A program made the position numbers and the translations under genes. A DNA stretch of 64,000 nucleotides, from positions 491,796 to 555,795 of the forward strand of contig AZHD01000019.1 of the NCBI GenBank assembly GCA_001636815.1, read 5' to 3'. The notes beneath the pieces are model-generated. The model worked only from the letters and a program-made list of their open reading frames with translations, was not told the DNA's origin and did not search any database. Each line of letters starts with the position of its first letter. The first letter of the stretch is position 1. Below, in pieces: positions 58,428 to 64,000 of the stretch. Source of the stretch: Niveomyces insectorum RCEF 264 (lineage: Eukaryota > Ascomycota > Sordariomycetes > Hypocreales > Cordycipitaceae).

Positions 58428-61400
58428 GTACTAGCGACGGAAGAAGCCTTCGATCAAACGGCGGATACTATTACGGTCGCGTCTCCGAATCTATCGAAAA
58501 ATACGGAGAACGAAGTAGACGAAGTAACGGAAGCGGCGGCCGAAGATAAACGTTACGTTCTAAAGTTGACGGAGGATAAAGACGAGCCGACGGCTACTCT
58601 AGTTTTCGAAGATAAAAAAGAATAGAGGTTCGCGGCTTAACTTATAGCCGTCCGTCGTAAAAATCGGCTACGCCGTTTAATCGTCCGCGAAACGTAAGCG
58701 GTACTCTCTTTAGACGGAGAAGTAATCCGGTTAGCGGCTATTACGTTCGCGCCGTCTACTTTTAATATAGACGAATCTAGCGGGAAAAGCTACGATATTA
58801 AGTTTAAGCCCTTTAAGTTAATACTAAAGTTTATTTTTTAAAATAAAGAATTTTAAATTAAAGAATTAAAAGTATTATTCGACGTTATATTGTAGACGTA
58901 TACTTCGAAGAGGCGTAAAGTTACTATCGTATATATAAATATAAAATAAAAGTTATAAAGACGTTAATAATAATATATTATATTATTTAAGACGTAAAAA
59001 GAACGTAATTAAGCCGAAGCCTTTTAAGTAGAATTTAAGAAGTAAACGGATACTTTAAAGTCTATAGCGGGCGATCTAAGTTTATAAGTCTATAAAGTAT
59101 ATAAAAGGGCCCGTTAACGGTACGGCTAAGCCTCGTTTAACTTCTTTAGCTATTTTAAGTCGCTAAAAGTATAGATAAATCCGTTAATAAAGAGTTTTTA
59201 AAAGAAGACCTTTTTTTTAAAGTTTATAAAGTTAATCCGAAAATTACTTAATACGTTAATCGATATTAAGTCGGCGTCGCTTTAAAAGGTAGCCATCAAA
59301 GCCGAAAACTTCTATCTTTAATTCGAAGAGAGAACTTAGTTAAAGGGATTTTTCTAATCGCGGCTCGACGAAGGTAAGAGTACTAAAGACTTTAAGACTT
59401 CTTTTTCGCGTAAGTTTAAGCGTTATTATTAAAAAAGCTATTAGCGAAAGCTAGAAGGCGGCCACCGGCCGCTTCGACGAACCGATAGCGTAAAGCCTAC
59501 GAGCCGACTATTATTAAAAGTAACGTATTATAAGTATTATAAGAAGAGGTACTATTTAAACGACTATCGAAGTAATTCTAAAGTATAAAATACGTCGATA
59601 AAAGTTAGAGAGTTAACTTTATCGTTAAAAAATTAGATAGCCTTCGCTCTAATCTTAACGGCGAAGAGCTATACGTTAAAATCGAAACGCGGCGTTATAC
59701 TACGATAGTATATTACGGGTAAGCCGACGTCGAGTCGACGATTAATTTCGATACGGAAGTAGAAATAAATATCGTTAACGTTTAATTCGCTAAACGTATA
59801 TAACTTCGTAAAGCTAAATACTCCGACTTAATATTCGAATTAGTTAATCTATAAACGATAAAATTCTACGACGTATAGGAAGTTCCGTTTATATTAATAG
59901 ACTTCCGCGGTCGGTTAAAGAAGGCGACTCGCTAATATATCGCGGTCGATAGGCTAAAGGTACTAAGTATTAGCCTAGTTTTATTAGTAGTAACCGGGCT
60001 TAATATTCTAAATATTAATATACCCGTACGAACTTAGTAGCGCTTTACCTATAGTAATTAAGAGTTATAAATTAAATCCGTTAGAAAGTTCGCGAAGACT
60101 ATTCGTAATAAAGTTATAATATTTACGGTATTCGCTTATATAATACCGCTTCGAAGACTAGAGATAAACGAAGAGAATAATCTTTTCTTTAATAACGAGG
60201 CGCTAGAGAGTCGCTAAAGAGTCGAGATTTCTTTCGAACTACGGGATTTTCGGAATATATTCGATACGTCTAAAGCGGCTATACTTTCGACGTAAAAGGA
60301 GACCGACTATATTATCGATTTAATAGAAGGAAGTTAGCCGCCGTACGGATCTATCTATTTATTCTCTAAGCGAGAACTATCGGAACTCCGACGGTATATT
60401 AACGAAAACTTAGCGAACGGCCGTATTAAGCCGTCTAAAAGCTCTATAAAGGCTTTAATTTTATTTATACTAAAGAAGGACGGAACTCTCCGTTTATATA
60501 TAAACTACCGAAGGCTTAATAAAGTTACCGTAAAAAACCGGTACGCTTTACCGTTAATTTCGAAGATTCTAGATTGAATTAATAGTATATAATTCTTTTT
60601 TAAATTAAATATTAAGGATATCTATTATCGGATCCGTATTAAGGGCGGCGATAAATGGAAAACGGCGTTTCGTACGCGGTACGGCTATTTTAAATATTTA
60701 ATATTACCCTTTAGCTTAATTAACGCCCCGGCTACATTTTAGTATTATATCTATATCGCCCTTAAAAGATTAGTAAATATTACGTATATCGTCTATATCG
60801 ACGACGTATTAATATTTTTTAAGATTAAGAAAAAATATACGCGGTACCTCTACGAAGTCCTATTACGTCTACGTCGAGCCTAACTATATACTAATCTAAG
60901 TAAGTATAACTTCTATAAAAAGAAAGTAGAATTCTTTAACTTTATACTATCTACGGAAAGCGTTAGAATAAACGAAAGTAGAGTCGTTACCGTAACGAAG
61001 TGGTCCGAGCTAAAGTTATATAGAAAAGTCTAAGTATTCTTCGACTTCTATAATTTTTACCGTAGATTTATCGAAAAATATTTAACGCTAGTAGCGCCCT
61101 TTAACGAAATGATAAAAGAGATAAAGAATAATAAAAAGTTAGGTAAAGTTACGCTATCGCTTCGCTAACGGTAAGCCTTCGAAGCGTTAAAGTAAAAATT
61201 TTAAAAAGCGCTACTATTAAAGTACTTCGATCCCGTTCGCTTACTTCGGCTCGAGACCGATATATTTAAAGAGGTAGAAGCGGGTATACTATTATAGCTA
61301 AATAACGAAGGGCGGTATTACCTTATCGCCTTTTAATTAAGAAAGTAAAAGGGGCTAGAGCTAAACTATAGTACTTTAAACTAAGAGATAATAGCTATAG

Positions 61401-63390
61401 TAGAGAGCTTTAAATATTAGCGCTAATATTTAGAAGAAAGCCGATAGCGAATCGAAGTTTTATCGAACTATACTAATTTACGGTTCTTTATAAGCTAATA
61501 AAAACTTAACGGTCGCTAAGTATATTAAGTAATATTTTTAATACCTTTTGATTTTGAAATTAAATATTAAACGAGTAAGCGTAACCCGGTAGACGCTCCG
61601 TTACGCCGCTCCGACTATTAGACGTCGTAAAAGAAGCGTATCGATTAAAGCTTATTATTCGATTTAGAGTAACGGCTAGTCTCTATTTAAGAAGTATTAA
61701 TCCTAACTCTATATATAGGGAAAGGGTAGGCTACGGAGGGCCTAGAGCTAAAGAACGCTAAGTCTATTTAAATTTAAGTTATTAAGGTACGAGTACCGCT
61801 AAAGAAGCGCCGGCGACGTACCCGCGGTAAAAAAGAGAGCCGATTTATAAAGTAGTCGTTTATTCTAAAATAATTTTTCTATCGTACTCTAATATAGTCG
61901 GTAACCGTACGGGAGGATATAACGTCGATAGAAATTAAAGAACCGCTTTAAGAAGCGCTATTGGTACTATAAGTAAGTAACCTATTCTATATTAAAAAGA
62001 AAGACGCCGACGATACGCGGGACTTCCGCTAACGTACTACGACGAAAGGATTGTTACGATACCGATACTACGTTTACGTTTTAAAAGAAGCTACGCTTAG
62101 AACTAAGATTATCCGTCGGTACTACGACGACTCGTAAGCGGAATATTTTAATAGAGTAAGAACTAATAAAATTATTAAGAGAAAATTCTATTAGTTAACG
62201 ATATAAAAAGATATTAATATATATATAGCTTCGTACTTAGTATATTAAAAAGTATCTTTACGAAGGTATAAGCCGTACGACTAGTTATAACTACTACTAC
62301 CTTCGAAGCGTCCGTAATAAAAGATATCTATAAATTTTATTATTAGACTATCCGCCGTATAATACTAAGAATAGCTCGTTAATACGATCTTAATAGTAAT
62401 CGATAGATATATAAAGATAATACGCTTTATTTTAGTATTTTTATAAATTACGGCGGAGGAATTGGCCGCCGTATTTAAGCGAAAAGTCGAAATACGCTAT
62501 AAGATACTAGACGGTATCGTTATCGATAAAGAGAGCGTTTTTACCTACGTATTTTAGCGAGAATTTTACGTTATTCTAATAATACGTCGACGGCTCTCTA
62601 TCGTATACTATTTATAAACCGATAGCTAGACCGAACGTATAAATTAAGTGTTAGAATACTACTTACGCGTTTTCGTTAATACCGAATAAACCAATTAGAC
62701 GTCGCTATTATTATAGGCGGAGTTCGTATATAATAATATATAAAATACCTCTATAGAAGAGATCTCTTTTCGTCTTTTAATAGAATACGATCTTTATACT
62801 ATTAATAACGTCGAAGCCGACGTATACGAAGGGGAGGTATCGGTAGTCGGTAATAGAATTTAAAAGCTATAAAAACTACGTAAAAAGGTAACGGATTACC
62901 TACGTACCGCGTAAGAGTTATAAGCGAAATACTATAATAAAAAATATAAGTCTATAGAATTTAAAGTTAGAGATTTAATAATACTATCTATATAGAATAT
63001 ACGTTTTAAAGTCCTTTAAAAGAAGTTAGTACTAAAATTTATTAACCCGTTTAGAGTATTAGAGAAAATAGAAAAGTAAGCGTATCGATTAGTACTACCG
63101 TAGTAATATTAAAGACTATATAATATTTTTTCGGTTACGTTATTAAAGCCGTAGCGAGTAAAAGACGCTAACGAAGCGATAACGATACGTATATCGGACT
63201 TAAATAACGACCCCGATAAATAGAAGGTCGAAGTAGTAAAAAATAAAGCGATTCGTAAAGGAGAAGTTTATTATTTAATTAAATAAATAAAATAGTCCGT
63301 AAAGTATAATTAATAGATATTCGAAGAAGATATAGTAAACGCCTAAAAGGCGGTACGAGATTATTAAAAGCGTATAAAGTCAAAGGCTAA
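58428..63390 (+). pseudogene. A4 gag-pol remnant
   Basis: Gag N terminus FDQTADTITVAS near 58.45 kb, YIDD at 60794-60805, integrase near 62.4-62.6 kb, chromodomain near 63.23-63.36 kb. RIP stops throughout. Confidence 0.87.
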
Positions 63391-63596
63391 AATAAAGAAA
63401 TAACTAAATTTAAATAAACTATTTAGCGTATACCGGTAAAGTAACGGCCTCTCCGCGACGGCGAGTCGCGTAAATAAAAATTAAAAAAATAGAAAATAAA
63501 GAAAGTACGTATTAAACGGACGCCTACCTCTTCGCGACGGCGGGTCGCGTAAAGAATAAAGAAAATAAAGAAAAGAAATAAAGAAAATTATTTTAA

Positions 63597-64000
63597 TATC
63601 GAAGTTAAATAAACGACGCGGCGTTCGACCCGTTAGGTCGAAAGACTTTTAGCGATAGATATAAAGCGTATATCCGTAACGAAGATAGCTATACGCTCCG
63701 TTTAGATATCGTAAAGCCGGTTACCCGGTTCGAGGCGTAGAAGCCGCGCCGCCGAGTCGACGGTATTCCGACCCGAAGCGAGTAGGCGGCGTTCGCGACC
63801 GGTCTTAACTTCTTAAATTAACGCGTCGTAACGCGTATAGACGACGGTACCGTTAGAGTTACTCCGAAGGCTATATAATACTTTATAGCGGCGTTAAATT
63901 TTAAGTATAGTATTGGCTAACTCCTCTTTAAGAAGGAGAAAAGTTAGCGGCGCTTTATTTTTACGTTCGAAGAACTATTCGAACTTAACGTACCGCGCTA
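63597..64000 (-). pseudogene. A4 antisense ORF, C-terminal part
   Basis: Minus strand reads on from the window edge as ...YVKFE, APLTFLLLKEELANTILK, YTRYDALI, GNRLYDI and ends ...LTSILK, colinear with A2 and A3 and with only RIP-type stops. Confidence 0.6.

Larger units (their letters stand above)
57974..64000 (+). mobile_element. A4: family-A chromovirus, runs off the right edge
   Basis: 5' LTR 57974-58325 (352 bp) after candidate TSD ATTAC (57969-57973). Gag-pol and the beginning (C-terminal end) of the antisense frame follow. It contains the segment deleted in A1, so it is of the full-length A2 type. Confidence 0.88.

Overview
The window is a chromosome segment of a filamentous ascomycete (Pezizomycotina; Sordariomycete-like, species not determinable). 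The evidence is short introns with GTACGT/GTATGT donors and CTGAC-type branch points, pyrimidine-rich promoters, fungal gene families, and a long tract with the signature of repeat-induced point mutation (RIP): CpA and TpG almost absent, TpA in great excess, CpG kept, and Gln/Trp codons turned into stops.

Positions 1 to about 10,370 are an ordinary gene-bearing island of balanced composition. It holds the 5' part of a glutathione synthetase gene (minus), a small divergent protein-kinase gene (minus), a doubtful 64-codon ORF, and a large SNF2-family helicase/ATPase gene (plus, 1,989 residues) with a spliced leader and an overlapping upstream ORF. From about 10,620 to 10,830 composition changes abruptly.

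The remaining 53 kb holds no intact gene that I can see. It is RIP-mutated retroelements inserted into each other. Terminal repeats and 5-bp target-site duplications (TSDs) let most of the stack be resolved. A B-family LTR element (B', plus) was hit by E' (minus), E' by E (plus, TSD TTATA), E by A2 (minus, TSD GTTAC) and A2 by A1 (plus, TSD GGCGG): five levels. To the right, E' was hit by a miniature LTR element (TRIM1), TRIM1 by A3, and A3 is cut off by a complete B-family element. That B element carries two further TRIMs (TSD GTAAT) and a solo A LTR (TSD GAAAA). A degraded TRIM-like piece follows, then A4, which runs off the window. Family letters are my own labels.

Family A is a Ty3/Gypsy chromovirus: Gag with a CCHC knuckle, YIDD reverse transcriptase, integrase and a C-terminal chromodomain in one frame. 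Family B is a second Gypsy family (YFDD). TRIMs are about 520-535 bp with 118-120 bp LTRs and two tRNA-like segments inside. Family E is about 11.1 kb with 344-bp direct terminal repeats, and I could not recognise a reverse transcriptase in it.

The most interesting signal is a long antisense reading frame between integrase and the 3' LTR of family A. It is 524 codons in A2, broken only by RIP-type stops. The divergent copy A3 has the homologous protein, and by my hand alignment the nucleotide differences fall mostly at third codon positions of the antisense frame. That pattern indicates purifying selection on an antisense gene before RIP. Family B carries an antisense frame of similar composition in the same relative place.
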